DNA of 64,000 nt from positions 4,627,059-4,691,058 of the forward strand of contig CM059971.1 in the NCBI GenBank assembly GCA_030490835.1, read 5' to 3'. Position numbers and translations under genes: made by a program. The DNA comes from Annona cherimola. Its lineage: Eukaryota; Streptophyta; Magnoliopsida; Magnoliales; Annonaceae. This document shows positions 23,690 through 35,742 of the stretch, piece by piece. Under the pieces are notes generated by a model that was not told where the DNA came from, made no database searches, and saw only the letters and a list, made by a program, of their open reading frames with translations. Each line of letters starts with the position of its first letter. Position 1 is the stretch's first letter.

Positions 23690-25295
23690 TCAATAGTTGA
23701 TATTTTAAAAAAATTTTAATATAAATTATAAGAATGTTATTTTAGATAACTTTTAATAAATTTACAAACTTTCTATTAAATTAATGTATTTTTAATCATT
23801 TAAACAAATATCTATATTATTTTACTTTTTGTGAGCTTTAAATTATGATTATAGTTTTATTTTTGAAAGTCATATATAATATAATTATTACAATTTTATA
23901 TATTTATTTAAATTTCTATTTCTATTTCATTTAAATGAATTATTATTTTGAATTATAGCTTTATATATATATTCCTTTTTTGAATTGTTTAATGCAAAAT
24001 CCAAGTTGGCATAGTTCTAAAATGAGTTATTAAATATATATCTTTTATAAAATAAATAAATATATGCAAAATATTTTCAAAAATTTTAAATTTAATGTTG
24101 AAATATAATTTATTACATTTTAATTTTAAAAAGTCATATATAATAATTATTATAGTTTTGTATATTTATTAAAATTTTTATTTTATTATTAAAAATTTTC
24201 ATGCAAATATAACCTACAAATTAATTAGCCGCCGTTAATTTTTATCATCTGTCGCAACTGACGGAAATTTGGGCGAGATATAAGGACGCGTGATCGCCAC
24301 TATTGCAATGTGATTTCACAAATGCTTATTAACTAGATATTAACTAAATTAATTTAGTTAATCAAAAATACAATATCAAAATAAAGAAGTATGTAGATGC
24401 AAATTACATTAACCAAAATAATTATTTCTATCTAGTTTAAAAATATATTTGTTCATCAATTTAAAATATTTAGCTTTTAAATTAAGCTAATTGTGTGTAT
24501 TTGACAAATTATATATTTTTAATTAGAGCAATATATATTTATTAAAATTTTATTTTATTTCATTTAAACTAGAATTTATTTCTAACAACATCTTCATATA
24601 TTTATTTAATTTTTATTTTATTTAATTCAAAATAAGGTTTGCATATTTCTAAAATGAATTACTTAGTATATATCTTTTGCTGAATACATAAATTTATATA
24701 GATTATTGTTTAAAATATTCAAAATAGATGTGCGAAAAATATAAATATAAAAAATTACAAATCTATTATATGTAAAACTAAATAATAAGATAACAAAATA
24801 TTAAGAAATTCAAGTAAATATTTTATTTTATTTAATTTAATATTTTCTACCTACGTAAATTTTTATTAAATAAATTTTATGCAGCCACTTTTATGAGCAA
24901 TAACGCAATCCAATGCCATAAAATTTTGTCATTTCTTTATCTTGAGTTTGAGAGAAGCTGACATGAGTAGATATAATTTTAATTCAAAAATAAAAGTATA
25001 AATAATTATATAGAAAATATTTCTATAAGATTCTCGGAATCATTCTCCAAATGCTCATTTTAAAAAAATCAATACGAAAATTAAATACATTTAAAAAAGG
25101 TCAAATTTTATGTGTGAATATATGTTTTAAATTGTACATTTATATGATATAATCATTGAATCTATGACTTGTATATATTTTAAATTATACGTTTACATGA
25201 TATAATAATTGTTACTAATTTTTGAAAAATAAGTTTCAATCATTAATATATTTTCAAATTGTATTTAATGAATATTTTGTTTTGATAAAAATATA
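23690..25295. other. AT-rich backbone of element B
   Basis: Non-coding AT-rich sequence. From about 24250 onward (TGTCGCAACTGACGGAAATT, GCGAGATATAAGGACGCG) it is collinear with element C from about 51250, including ATTAACTAAATT, AAAAATACAATATC and the long stretch ending near 25270. Confidence 0.75.
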
Positions 25296-25299
25296 TACG

Positions 25300-25930
25300 C
25301 GTCCCGTGGGCGTCCAAAAATGAATATAATGTTTTATAAAAATATCTACGTGTCCCGCGGGCGTCCAAAAATGAATATATTATTTTTTAAAAATATATAA
25401 ATGTCCCACGGGCCACAAAAAATGAATATTTTATTTTTATAAAAATATATATGCGTCCCGTGGGCGTCCAAAAATGAATATAATATTTTATAAAAATACC
25501 TACGTGTCCCGCGGGCGTCCAAAAATGAATATATTATTTTTTAAAAATATATAAATGTCCCACGGGCCACAAAAAATGAATATTTTGTTTTGATAAAAAT
25601 ATATACGCGTCCCGTGGGCATCCAAAAATGAATATAATGTTTTATAAAAATTTAAACGTGTCCCGCGGGCTTCAAAAAATGAACGTATTGTTTTTATAAA
25701 ATTTATAAATGTCCCACGGGCCTCAAAAATTGAATATTTTTTTTTTAAAAAATATATCCGTGTCCCGTGGGCGTCGAAAAATGAATATAATATTTTATTT
25801 TATAAAAATATATGTGTCCCGCGGGCGTCCAAAAATAAATATTTTATTTTCTTAAAATATATATGTATCCCACGGGCCACTAAAAATATACGCCCCACGG
25901 GCGTTCATAAATGATTTATTTTATTTTCTA
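25300..25930 (+). repeat. CCCRYGGG minisatellite with trimeric higher-order structure, element B
   Basis: The cores CCCGTGGG, CCCGCGGG and CCCACGGG recur in that fixed order at 25303, 25353, 25405, 25458, 25508, 25559, 25611, 25662, 25713 and 25764. The monomer is thus ~51 bp and the trimer ~154 bp. Flanking bases also follow the three-way pattern: GCGTCC after the first two cores, GCCACAAAA or GCCTCAAAA after the third. The last monomers (to 25930) are more diverged. Confidence 0.9.
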
Positions 25931-26604
25931 AAATAAATCCGCGAGTTTAAATCAAAAACAAATATTTGATTTCTACAAATATTTTGTTTTATAAAGAAAA
26001 TTTACATGAGATATAACACAAGCGATAATTTTTAGAGGTGTTAACATAAAATTTTGTATAAATTTTATATTCAACATTTCTCTTTTAGATAAATTATTAG
26101 TCCACATTAAGTTTATTTGGAGTAAATAAATTTGGATTTTTTGTTTAACTTAATTAATAATAGTAACAAAAAATTACAATTATTATATTTTTGTAATATA
26201 ATTTGTAATAATATTATTATAGTTTCATTATATATGTAATTACAAAATATAATTTGTAAATAATTTTCATTATAAAATTACTATTAAATGTAGTTATTTA
26301 CTCAATTGATTATTTAACCAATCCCAAAAAGAAACATATATTTATATATTAAATATAAATTACAGTTATATATAATTTCTTACAATTTTAATTTTATAGC
26401 GGCATAAATAATAATTTTTACAATTTTATATATTTATGTAAATTTTGATTTTAATTATTTTTCATTAGTTAATATTTTTAATTATTATTTATTTAGTTTT
26501 AAAATTATTGAAAGGTTTCCATAGTTATGAAATGAATTATTAATTATATATCTTGTGCCAAATACACAAATTAGATAAAATATTTATAAAATTTCAATAA
26601 TTAG

Positions 26605-28085
26605 ATGTTGTTAGATGCTGTTAGATGCTGTTAGATGCTGTTAGATGCCGTTAGACGCTGTTAGACGCTGTTAGATGCTGTTAGACGCTGTTAGATGCTG
26701 TTAGATGCTGTTAGATGCTGTTAGATGCTGTTAGATGCTATTAGACGTTGTTAGACGCTGTTAGATTGAGTTAGATTTCTTTAAATCATATTAAATGAGT
26801 TTCAAATTCTGTAATTAAGGTCTAAATGATCTTATAAGGGGCCTAGGATCATATTAGAGGTGTTAAATTAGGATTAACTTATTAATTTCAAAAATTAGAT
26901 GCTGTTAGATGCTGTTAGATGCGATTAGATGTTGTTAGATGCTGTTAGACGCTGTTAGATGCCGTTAGACGCTGTTAGACGCTGTTAGATTGAGTTGGAT
27001 TTCTTTAAATCATATTAAATGAGTTTCAAATTCTGTAATTAAGGTCTAAATGATCTTATAAGGGGCCTAGGATCATATTAGAGGTGTTAAATTAGGATTA
27101 ACTTATTAATTTCAAAAATTAGATGCTGTTAGATGCTGTTAGATGCGATTAGATGCTGTTAGATGCTGTTAGATGCCGTTAGACGCTGTTAGATGCTGTT
27201 AGACGCTGTTAGATTGAGTTGGATTTCTTTAAATCATATTAAATGAGTTTCAAATTCTGTAATTAAGGTCTAAATGATCTTATAAGGGGCCTAGGATCAT
27301 ATTAGAGGTGTTAAATTAGGATTAACTTATTAATTTCAAAAATTAGATGCTGTTAGATGCTGTTAGATGCGATTAGATGCTGTTAGATGCCGTTAGATGC
27401 CGTTAGACGCTGTTAGAGGCTGTTAGACGCCGTTAGACGCTGTTAGACACTGTTAGACGCTGTTAGATTGAGTTGGATTTCTTTAAATCATATTAAATGA
27501 GTTTCAAATTCTGTAATTAAGGTCTAAATGATCTTATAAGGGGCCTAGGATCATATTAGAGGTGTTAAATTAGGATTAACTTATTAATTTCAAAAATTAG
27601 ATGCTGTTAGATGCTGTTAGATGCCGTTAGAAGCTGTTAGACGCTGTTAGACGCTGTTAGATTGAGTTGGATTTCTTTAAATCATATTAAATGAGTTTCA
27701 AATTCTGTAATTAAGGTCTAAATGATCTTATAAGGGGCCTAGGATCATATTAGAGGTGTTAAATTAGGATTAACTTATTAATTTCAAAAATTAGATGCTG
27801 TTAGATGCTGTTAGATGCGATTAGATGCTGTTAGATGTTGTTAGATGTTGTTAGACGCTGTTAGACGCTGTTAGATTATGATGATTTTATTAAATCATAT
27901 AATATGAGTTTCAAATTCTGAATTTATGATCTAAATGACATTATAAGGGACCTAGGATTATATTACAGGTGTTAAATTAGGATTAACTTATTAATTTTAA
28001 AAATTAGATGCTGTTAGATGCTGTTAGATGCTGTTAGATTCTGTTAGATGCTGTTAGATGCTGTTAGATGCCATTAAATCCGATT
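26605..28085 (+). repeat. TTAGATGCTG 10-bp array with spacers, element B
   Basis: Runs of TTAGATGCTG and variants (TTAGACGCTG, TTAGATGCCG, TTAGATGCGA) alternate with a ~125-bp spacer starting near 26771, 26990, 27213, 27463, 27661 and 27876. Inner spacers share TTAAATGAGTTTCAAATTC, ATGATCTTATAAGGGGCC and ATTAGAGGTG. The last one has GATGATTTTATTAAATC and AAGGGACCTAGG, the same edge subtype as in A and C. Confidence 0.9.
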
Positions 28086-28503
28086 ATATTCAGAAAATAA
28101 TAAAATATTAATAAATTTTCAAAAATTCGAGGAAAATGTTAGACGCTGTTATTTTTGAGAGTACCATGATTACATTAATTTTAAATAATATAAAATAACT
28201 TCTAATAAAATTTATATTTTCTAACTTTACCAATTATAATGAAATCTTTTTAAAAAATAATTTTTGGTACAAAAATTTTTTTAGAAATTTTCAAATGATG
28301 AGAAATTATGTCCACATACATTTTAATATTTGATCTATCAAATGAATGGAATAGATTGGGATTTTGTATATATATAATACAAATTTTATAAAAAATAAAA
28401 CATACTCACGTTTTTAAGTTATTATACTCTCGCTGTAAAATGACCGAAATGCCCAGCTTCCTTTTTTTTTCCCAAGGGAAGCACTTCCCATGGGTTGGGC
28501 CTC

Positions 28504-29759
28504 ATTTTAGTGTGATTTGTTAGGGCACTCTTCGAAATTTCTGGAACGGAATTGAGCAGATGTTGGGTAGTGATTTGTCTTTGATTCTTGCTGTTGGATT
28601 TGAGCTGGAAATGTAATGATGAAACGCTTTCTATTGCTTGCAAAGTGGCAACAGGCGCTTTTCTTCTTCTTCCTTTTTTTTTTTTTTTTTTTTCTTTTTT
28701 CTTTCTTTCTTTCCTTCTTTTTTCCCCTTTTCTCATGGCGACTTTGTAGCATTTGTAGCTGATTTGGTTTGTATGGAGTGAAGGTGGGACGAAATCTTCA
28801 GCACCCCATAAATACCTTTCTCATTCTAATTTTCCATACAACTTTTTTCAATTGTCATACATTCTCGTGCAAATTAGCCTTTTCACGACTTAGATGGGAT
28901 GATGCTACTGAGGAAAAAGTGTTGCATTCCATCATACTTTTTGCGCTGACCGACCCAAATATGTTTCCGTGAAGATTTTCTATCGTGACATCTACAATGG
29001 CACAAACATATTCTTTTTTTAAAAAAATAAATAAAACAAAATAAAAGTATACCAATGGAAATATTAAAGGGTTTTTATTCACTTTTAAATAACTTCAAAG
29101 TTTGTAGACCGCTAAATTTGTTATCGGAGTCATGTTTCCACTCTTGGCTGAATAAACATTTTACAACGCTTTGGATGAATTGGAATTTATTCAAGTATCC
29201 AATTTGCCTAAAATCAAAATGCTCCTTGGAGATTTACAAAGAACCAATTCCATCAAGACTGCCGCATAACGATTTAAATTTTAAAGGGATATACTTCAAT
29301 TTCATCAAAATGGCCGTATGTTTCAATGCTTGTTCACGAATTCAACTATGATAAGACGAAATTTTCTGTTACAAATAAATATTTTTTCATTTTAAAAAAT
29401 AACAACTTATTTTTTTTTCAATCTTCATACAATTCTTCTCATTCCTAACATACAATAAAACTTCTTGAATCTTATTTAAATCCCATTTCACATTCTATTT
29501 CAGCATGCGAGCAGATATTTCTACAGATTCCAATTAGATATGTGTATATATATATATATAATTATTTAAATTACACTGTTTTTAATGCATCCAAACACAT
29601 CCTAATCATCCTTTTCTATGATGTAACACATTAAGTGTGTCTTCTTTGGAGGGAAATAAAGAATAAAGAATGAGAATATCAAAGTTAGCACACAAACTAT
29701 ATTACTTTTTTGTATTTTTACTTTTATATTTCAATCGCTATATTATATTTTTTCATATA
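28504..29759. other. No gene recognised; pyrimidine tract
   Basis: A long T/C tract lies at about 28657-28735, and the minus-strand lysine/arginine-rich open frames across it are artefacts. Open frames at 28769-28972 and 29055-29351 have no recognisable domain. A short (TA)n tract lies near 29545-29562. Confidence 0.4.
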
Positions 29760-30056
29760 ATTAAAATTTTGAATGAAAATTTGTGAAAGTGAAAAAAATG
29801 ATGTTACATGGTAGAGATAATGATGAAGAATAAAAAGAATAAAATTAAAATAGATCGGTGAATAAAGATAATAAAGTTAAAATAGATAGATTAGTTATAT
29901 GAATACTTGTGTATAAATGATTAAAAAGTAAATTTGTCAGTATAGGAAGATGTAAAGGAATAAATAAAAATTTTGGGCAGTAGTGGATAATAAGAAGTTT
30001 TAGACTAAAAAATTTTAAAAGAAAATTTTTATTTAAAAACAAATACACCCAAAATT
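29760..30056 (-). mobile_element. Tourist-like MITE, reverse orientation
   Basis: In reverse the sequence begins GGGTGTATTTGTTT and carries family words (AAAACTTCTTATTATCC, TCTATTTTAACTTTATTATC). Its minus-strand open frame encodes the same low-complexity peptide style (SILTL) seen in the 11.2-kb copy, which is an artefact of the shared AT-rich body. Confidence 0.5.
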
Positions 30057-30089
30057 GATAAAAGTTACTAAAAATGAGTTGCAACCCTA

Positions 30090-31565
30090 TATGCCCGGGT
30101 GTATGGAACTTTAATACATTCGAGTGCAGAATTTTTTTTTATTTTTTAAAAATTATTTTAAAAACTGTTAACCTATGTGTATTTAATCCACAAGAAAATT
30201 TTTGTCATTTATTGTTTGATTTTTAAAAAATAACTATAACGCTTCTATTTTAAAAATTCAAAAAATATATAAATCTTTGAAAATAATAAAACTTAATACA
30301 TATATTAAATATACTTAGGTTAAAAATTTTATAAAAGAATTTTACAAGCTTTTGCACTCAGGAGTATTGAAGTTCCATACACTAGATACGTATTACTGAA
30401 ACTCTTTAAAAATATATATATAAACATATAAAATAATAAATATAAGTACGTCAATACTTAAAAATATTGAGGTCACATTTAGCTGCACTAAAAACTTTTT
30501 ATAATCTAATTTTTTTAAAAAAATTCTATATAGGTATCATATTTCTTAATTACTTTTTTATATCTTTTTATACAACTACTTTATTTTTTAATCATTTCTC
30601 CATAACTATCATATAATAAGGAGTGTTGATGGATCGAGTTGGATAGGTTGGAATTTAATCATAATCCTAAATTATTTAAAATATTTTAACTCTATCCATG
30701 TATTAACTTATTTAAAAACCTCATTTTAAAAAATTTATTTAAAAAACTTTAACTCTAACCCATTTACAACTTATTTAATAAATAGGTTAGCGTATTAACG
30801 AATTATATAGCAGATGACCTGAATGTCTAGACTTCGAAAAATAATGATCTAATAGGGAAAGACGAAAGGGTGTTTTTGACACAAAGGAAATGAAAAATAG
30901 GACATTAACAATAAAATGGAATTAGAATAGCAGCCGAAAAAATAAAAATTAAATGGCAAGAAGAAGACTTAGCAGAAAAAACAACCAAAGAGTTTATATA
31001 TATATATAAGATTTTGATAAGTTAAATAGTTCAATGGGTTTAACGGGTTAAATAAGTTAAGTGGATTGACGAGTTATAAAATCTTAACCCTAATATATTT
31101 ATTTAACTAGATGACTAACTAGGTGAGTGAACTCATTTATTCAAAAATTTCAACCCAAACTCATTTATAAATGGGTTAGACGAGTGAGTTGACAGATTGA
31201 CTATTACTATTAACACCCTTGTATAAAACTAACTTATCTATTGAAATTTCTTCTCTTTATCCTTCAGTATTACTCACATCATATCATATCATTTTCTTCT
31301 ATTTTAAGAACTTTTCATTCAAAAATTTTATAATTTTCTATATACAAACTGAAAAATATTACTTATTGAAATAGTATTGAGACACTTGTTATAATAAAAT
31401 TTGCCTTCATTTTCTTATGTTTTTTCAACCTTCCAAGAGTAATGGCTTCTGTCAATTTTCTCAAATTCCCTTTCTGTGTTTGTCCACATACGCCTTTCCC
31501 TCAATCATTTTTTGGTGCCCTTGATAATAGCTGGGCTCCCAATTGTTATTAAAAAAATGTGTTAT
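30090..31565. repeat. Segmental duplicate, copy 2 (paralogous to 20915-21735)
   Basis: Collinear with 20915-21735 (foldback MITE at about 30100-30375, Tourist-like MITE starting near 30475, then the GAGACACTTGTTATAATAAAAT to GCTGGGCTCCC stretch). It is interrupted by a ~610-bp insertion. Both copies lie near copies of other repeats, so duplication by element activity or unequal exchange cannot be told apart. Confidence 0.75.
30617..31227. mobile_element. hAT-like insertion inside segmental duplicate copy 2
   Basis: It is defined by its absence from copy 1. The ends are imperfect inverted repeats: AAGGAGTGTTGATGG against CTATTAACACCCTTG. The interior has runs such as GGGTTAAATAAGTTAAGTGG, in the style of the hAT-type elements at 36661 and 49287. 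The target duplication is unclear. It splits the Tourist-like MITE of copy 2. Confidence 0.55.
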
Positions 31566-31919
31566 CGATTAGAACTAGGGGTGAAAGTGGGATGGATCAA
31601 CAGGTTGTATATATGTTATAAAAAATTCAAAATTATATGTATGTGATAATTTAAGACTGAATTGATCTGTACCAATAGGATACATGGCGTATTCAAATTT
31701 TCATTAGAAGAGAGGTGTATATTTGACACATCAGTATAAAGAAGGATGATGACCTAGTGAGACACAGAGAGAACAAAGAGGGGAAGTAATAATAGAAATG
31801 GCGAGAGTGAGATAGAGAGCCTAAGTGGTAGTAGGGGTGGCGACAACAAACCATAGCATGACAATAAAGAAGACGCTGTAGAGTCATTTCTAGATAGGGC
31901 CCAAACACAATCTAATTTA
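31566..31919. other. No gene; possible hAT end fragment
   Basis: At about 31575 TAGGGGTGAAAGTGGGATGG resembles an hAT-type left terminus, but no matching right end was found. Nothing else is recognisable. Confidence 0.3.
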
Positions 31920-33700
31920 GATGAAAATCGGTATATTTAGCTCAAAATGGGCCTTATATGAATTTAAATACATTAATACTTTATACAATCATTTATCCAT
32001 GCATAAATTATATTTTAAATAGTTTACATGTTTAAATTTTTTATGGTATTTATCTCAAAATATTTTATTACTTTGATTGTGTATCGTTTTTAGATGGGGC
32101 ATGTATGCATATCGAATTCGGATCAAATTTTTTATGTTAATAAAAGAAACAATTCTTAATACAATTGGTGAATTAGATGTATATTTTATGATCATGTGGA
32201 GCTCATTTTGATCCAAATGTACTATAAGTTATGGTGCATTTGCATGCATCAAAATATTTTCCATATATATATAGAGAGAGAGAAAAAAAAATTATCTTAT
32301 ACATGTAAATGCACCATGACTTACGGTGTATTTGGTTCAAAATGGGCCTTACATGATCATAAAACATACATATACTCCACTAATTGTATTTAAATGATAC
32401 AAATCCAACAAAATAAAATAGTTTGATTTAAATGACAATTCTAAATTTTTTTTTCAACATGTATATTATCTAAGATATAATTTATATATGGACATAATAT
32501 GTGCCTTACTTAGGCCAGCCTAAAATCATATTTCGAGGCATTTTTTATTTTTATATAAATACGTTAAGCTAGGTGTATTGAACATATAAATCAAGTTACC
32601 ATTTTTGAATTTTTTAAGTATTTATTTTTTATTTTTAAAGATAGCGGCATTCTTGTATTTTTCTGAGCTCAAAAAATTATGAGAATACTACTGTTTTTAA
32701 AAATCAGAAACAGAGAATTACGAGAATGCCATTGTCTTTAAAAATTAAATAAGTACTTAAAACATTCAAAAATGGTAAACTTTAGTTTATATATTCAATA
32801 CACCTAGGTTAATATATTTATAAAAAATTAAAAAAAGATGCCTCAAAATATGATTTTTAGGCTGGCCTAAGTAATCCTTTATCAGATCTTATCTCTTAAA
32901 TTTATTTAAGGCCCATTTTAAGCCAAATGCATCAAAAGTTATGGTGCATGTGGATGTATATGATAAGTTCTCATATGTATCATCAAATACATATATACAA
33001 AGGAATATGATCTAGTGCATGCGACCGCACCATGCAGTTCATGCACTGTGGGCCTCACATGATTATAAATGAAAAATCTACTCTAGCCATTGTATTTAGA
33101 ATTGTCCACTTTATTGGCATATCAATTTTTATCTAAATCCAACATGCGTGTGATTCCCATCTTAAAATGATACAAAATCAACGTAATAAAATAGTTTAAT
33201 ATAAATATCAAGTTTAAAGTGGTATTTTCAACATCTAAACGTCTAAAGTATGATTTTTATATGAATAAATGATTATATAAAGTTTCATTACAATCTAACA
33301 TGTGTGAGATCTATTTTACAGCGGACTGCACCGTATCACGATGAATTGGTCCCATATATGTATATATATGAGGGATGTTCCGGTGTGGTTGACCAAAAAA
33401 TGGGTTCGACACATATTAAATGCAATGAAACTTTATATAATCATTTATCCATATATAAATAATACTTTAGATTGTTTAAATGTTTGAAAAAATTACTTTA
33501 AAGTTGCTATTTATATCAAACTATTATATTATGTTGAAATTTGTACTATTTTCAGATGGAGTCCATATACATATCCAATAGGGATGAAAATTGATATGGT
33601 AATAAAATACATTATTCTAAATACAATGGGTGGAGTAGATTATAATTTAATCATTATATAGGGCCCATTTCAGCACCTCTGCAACACAATTATTGGGCAG
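31920..33700. repeat. Cluster of AT-rich inverted-repeat fragments
   Basis: A family with words such as TCAAAATGGGCC, ACATGATCATAAAA, CCAATTGTATT and GGTGCATTTG appears in both directions. 32090-32250 and 32303-32460 form a clear inverted pair around an AG-rich centre. Further pieces lie at 32905-32990, 33020-33240 and 33400-33680, and one lies at 8166-8400. All are non-coding. Confidence 0.55.
32507..32874. mobile_element. Foldback element with TTACTTAGGCC ends
   Basis: The ends are TTACTTAGGCCAGCC and GGCTGGCCTAAGTAA, and the inverted homology extends inward (AATCATATTT, GAGGCAT). Interior arms (GAGAATACTACTG and GAGAATGCCATTG) keep the hairpin style of the foldback family. Length 368 bp, non-coding. 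No clear target duplication. Confidence 0.75.
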
Positions 33701-33709
33701 CCACACCGC

Positions 33710-33754
33710 ATATATATATGTATATATATGTGTGTGTGTGTGTATATATATATT
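33710..33754. repeat. (TA)n(TG)n microsatellite
   Basis: Compound simple repeat: TATATATATG, TGTGTGTGTGTG, TATATATATA. Confidence 0.9.
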
Positions 33755-33981
33755 AGGACAAAATCTTAGAAGGTATTCTTCTGAGATGTATATCTCTATA
33801 AGCGTCATTTTCAAGAGAAATTGTGTTTCCTAATGTAAGTAGGACATTAATGGTTGGTGAAAACATATAAAAGCACCAGTGTTATTACGTTTCAACAAGC
33901 AAAGTTTCTTTTGTGGTTCAGTTTTTTTCTTCATTTATTACAAGGACGCATCAACGCAAACTTTGGTTGTATGCTCTTGGG

Positions 33982-34340
33982 AGCATGCAGCGCTGCATGC
34001 TTCTGGGCGCATACACCTATTTTTTTATTTTTTTTTGAAAATTTTATCATAAAATTGTTAGCCCAAGTGTATTTAATCTTTGGGTAAATTTTTACCATTT
34101 TTGGAGTATTTTAGATATTTATTTTTGATTTTTAAAAATCAGTGGCATTTTAGGTAATTTTAAATTACGAAAACGCCACTGATTTTCAATAATTAAAAAT
34201 AAATATCTAAAAATCTCCAAAAATGGTAAAAATTGATACATACATTAAATACACTTGGGCTAACAAGTTTATGAAAAAATTTTCAAAAATAAAAAATAAA
34301 AAAAGTAGGTGTATGCCCTCGGGACTCCGGGAGCATAGAA
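33982..34340. mobile_element. Foldback MITE, near-complete copy
   Basis: The arms (GCATACACCTATTTTTTTA, TAGCCCAAGTGTATTTAAT and AAAATCAGTGGCATTTT) are mirrored on the right (AACGCCACTGATTTT, ATTAAATACACTTGGGCTAA and AGTAGGTGTATGCC). The outer left end is a perfect 20-bp palindrome at 33982-34001. This is the best-preserved member of the family here. Confidence 0.8.
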
Positions 34341-34875
34341 CCATAGTCCCATCAACGCAACCATCACTTGCTTTGTGGGACTTTTCCCTTCAGAACATGG
34401 ACGAAAGTGGAAAAGTCGGGAGGAAAATCGAAGGTAACTGTATTTTTTTAACCGTTGGAGTCAATGTCAATGCTCCACAATTAATTTAGTTGGACAATAA
34501 TGCAAATAATTATGCCTATGGTAGCATGATCACCGGATTGGTAGATGGAATATGTGATTCGGTACTCCGATGGTGTGTTGCAATTTATAGATAGATATTT
34601 AATTATTTTTTGAAAATGATGTGAGTAAGAAATGGAATGAAAATATCATACTATCTATTGGAAATGAAAAAAGTTAAATTAAAATTATAAATTATATTAA
34701 AAATTGAAAAGATTATGTCTCGTACCCATCCCATTCAAGTAAACGAAATCCTTTCAATCATTAGAAATTTTTGAAAAGGTGTAACATGCCTCCAGTTTCC
34801 ATTGAACCTTTTAGGTGCGAATGTAAAAACCCTTAATTCTTAGATACGTCTATTGAAGAATAATAGAAATGCAAT
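34341..34875. other. No gene recognised
   Basis: Unremarkable sequence with no recognisable domain or repeat. Confidence 0.35.
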
Positions 34876-35742
34876 TTGGGTGTCTAGTAGGTCTGGTTCT
34901 GGGTCAACCCTACCCTTACTCTATTCCCAAAGACTCTACCTTACCCTATATTAGATTAGGTAAATTCTAGGCATACTCTACCATATCTTTAAAGGTCAGT
35001 TTGGTTTGGCTCCAGTTTCGGTTCCAAACCTGTTCTTTAAAATAACCTTTACAATAAATTTTTTTAAAAAAAGCCTTTATGCGATATTTGAAATTTATAA
35101 ATTTATTATAAGTGTTACTTAAAAACTTAAAATCAAGATAATAGTAATATAATATTTGAAATATATTCTTTAAATCTACTAAATAATTGATAAATTAAAC
35201 AAGTTTTTATACATTTAAGGGTTAGGATGAAAAAATGTCAACTAAAACTTTTCAATCTAAAACTTTTCACTCTCCATAATTACTCTATTTTTTAATTATT
35301 TTTTCACATTTTTCTACACAAACTACCCTACTTTTCAATCATTTCTACACAACTACACATACAACTAATCTATCTATTTTAACTTTATTCTTTTTACTCC
35401 TCATCATTACTCCTATTATATCATATCATTTTCTATTGATTTGACAACTTTTACTCCAAAAACTTTTCATCAAAAGTTTTACCTCCAACCAAACACACCC
35501 TAAAGAACATATTTATATCTTTTACTATAAAGGATATTTTATAAAATTTATATTAAACATACATTAATAATTTGGGTCAGTTTCAAGTACCTGAACCTTA
35601 TAATCTACCATACTATAATTGAATTAGGTATTTTTAATTAAAATTTACCCTGCACTATGGGTATAAAAATAGGAATGTAGCTTACCCATTTTAGGATACC
35701 CAATGGGTTGATCCGTGGATATCCTACCCAAGTTCCACCCTA
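34876..35742. mobile_element. Probable hAT-type element hosting a nested MITE
   Basis: The left part has GTAGGTCTGGTTCTGGGTCA and the right part GGATACCCAATGGGTTGATC, then TCCTACCCAAGTTCCACCC. The inverted GGGT/ACCC-rich ends resemble those of the hAT-type element at 36661. A matching target duplication was not found, so the boundaries are approximate. Confidence 0.4.
35219..35500. mobile_element. Tourist-like MITE with TAA target duplication
   Basis: The ends are GGGTTAGGATG and CCAAACACACCC, flanked by TAA at 35216-35218 and 35501-35503. The interior has CAACTAAAACTTTTCAATC and CTCCTCATCATTACTCC. It is nested in the probable hAT-type element. Confidence 0.7.

Larger units (their letters stand above)
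22880..28503 (+). mobile_element. Mutator-like non-autonomous element B (5.6 kb)
   Basis: The left end is GAGAACCAACCCATGGGAAG and the right end read in reverse is GAGGCCCAACCCATGGGAAG. Shared sub-terminal blocks follow (CTTCACCGTCAAT on the left; GGGCATTTTCGG on the left against GGGCATTTCGG on the right). The flanking 9-mers AATTTAGTG (22871-22879) and ATTTTAGTG (28504-28512) differ at one base. Order inside: TIR, pyrimidine-rich leader with a CT microsatellite, variable segment, AT-rich backbone, CCCRYGGG array, AT-rich segment, TTAGATGCTG array, conserved 3' region. No transposase was seen. Confidence 0.88.

Noticed and set aside
25300..25930. Regularly spaced palindromic cores resembling a CRISPR array
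   Set aside because: The intervals between cores are themselves repeats of each other, not unique spacers, no cas genes are present and the context is a plant transposon.
28422..28752. Lysine/arginine-rich minus-strand frames
   Set aside because: They read through a T/C-rich simple tract; composition alone accounts for them.
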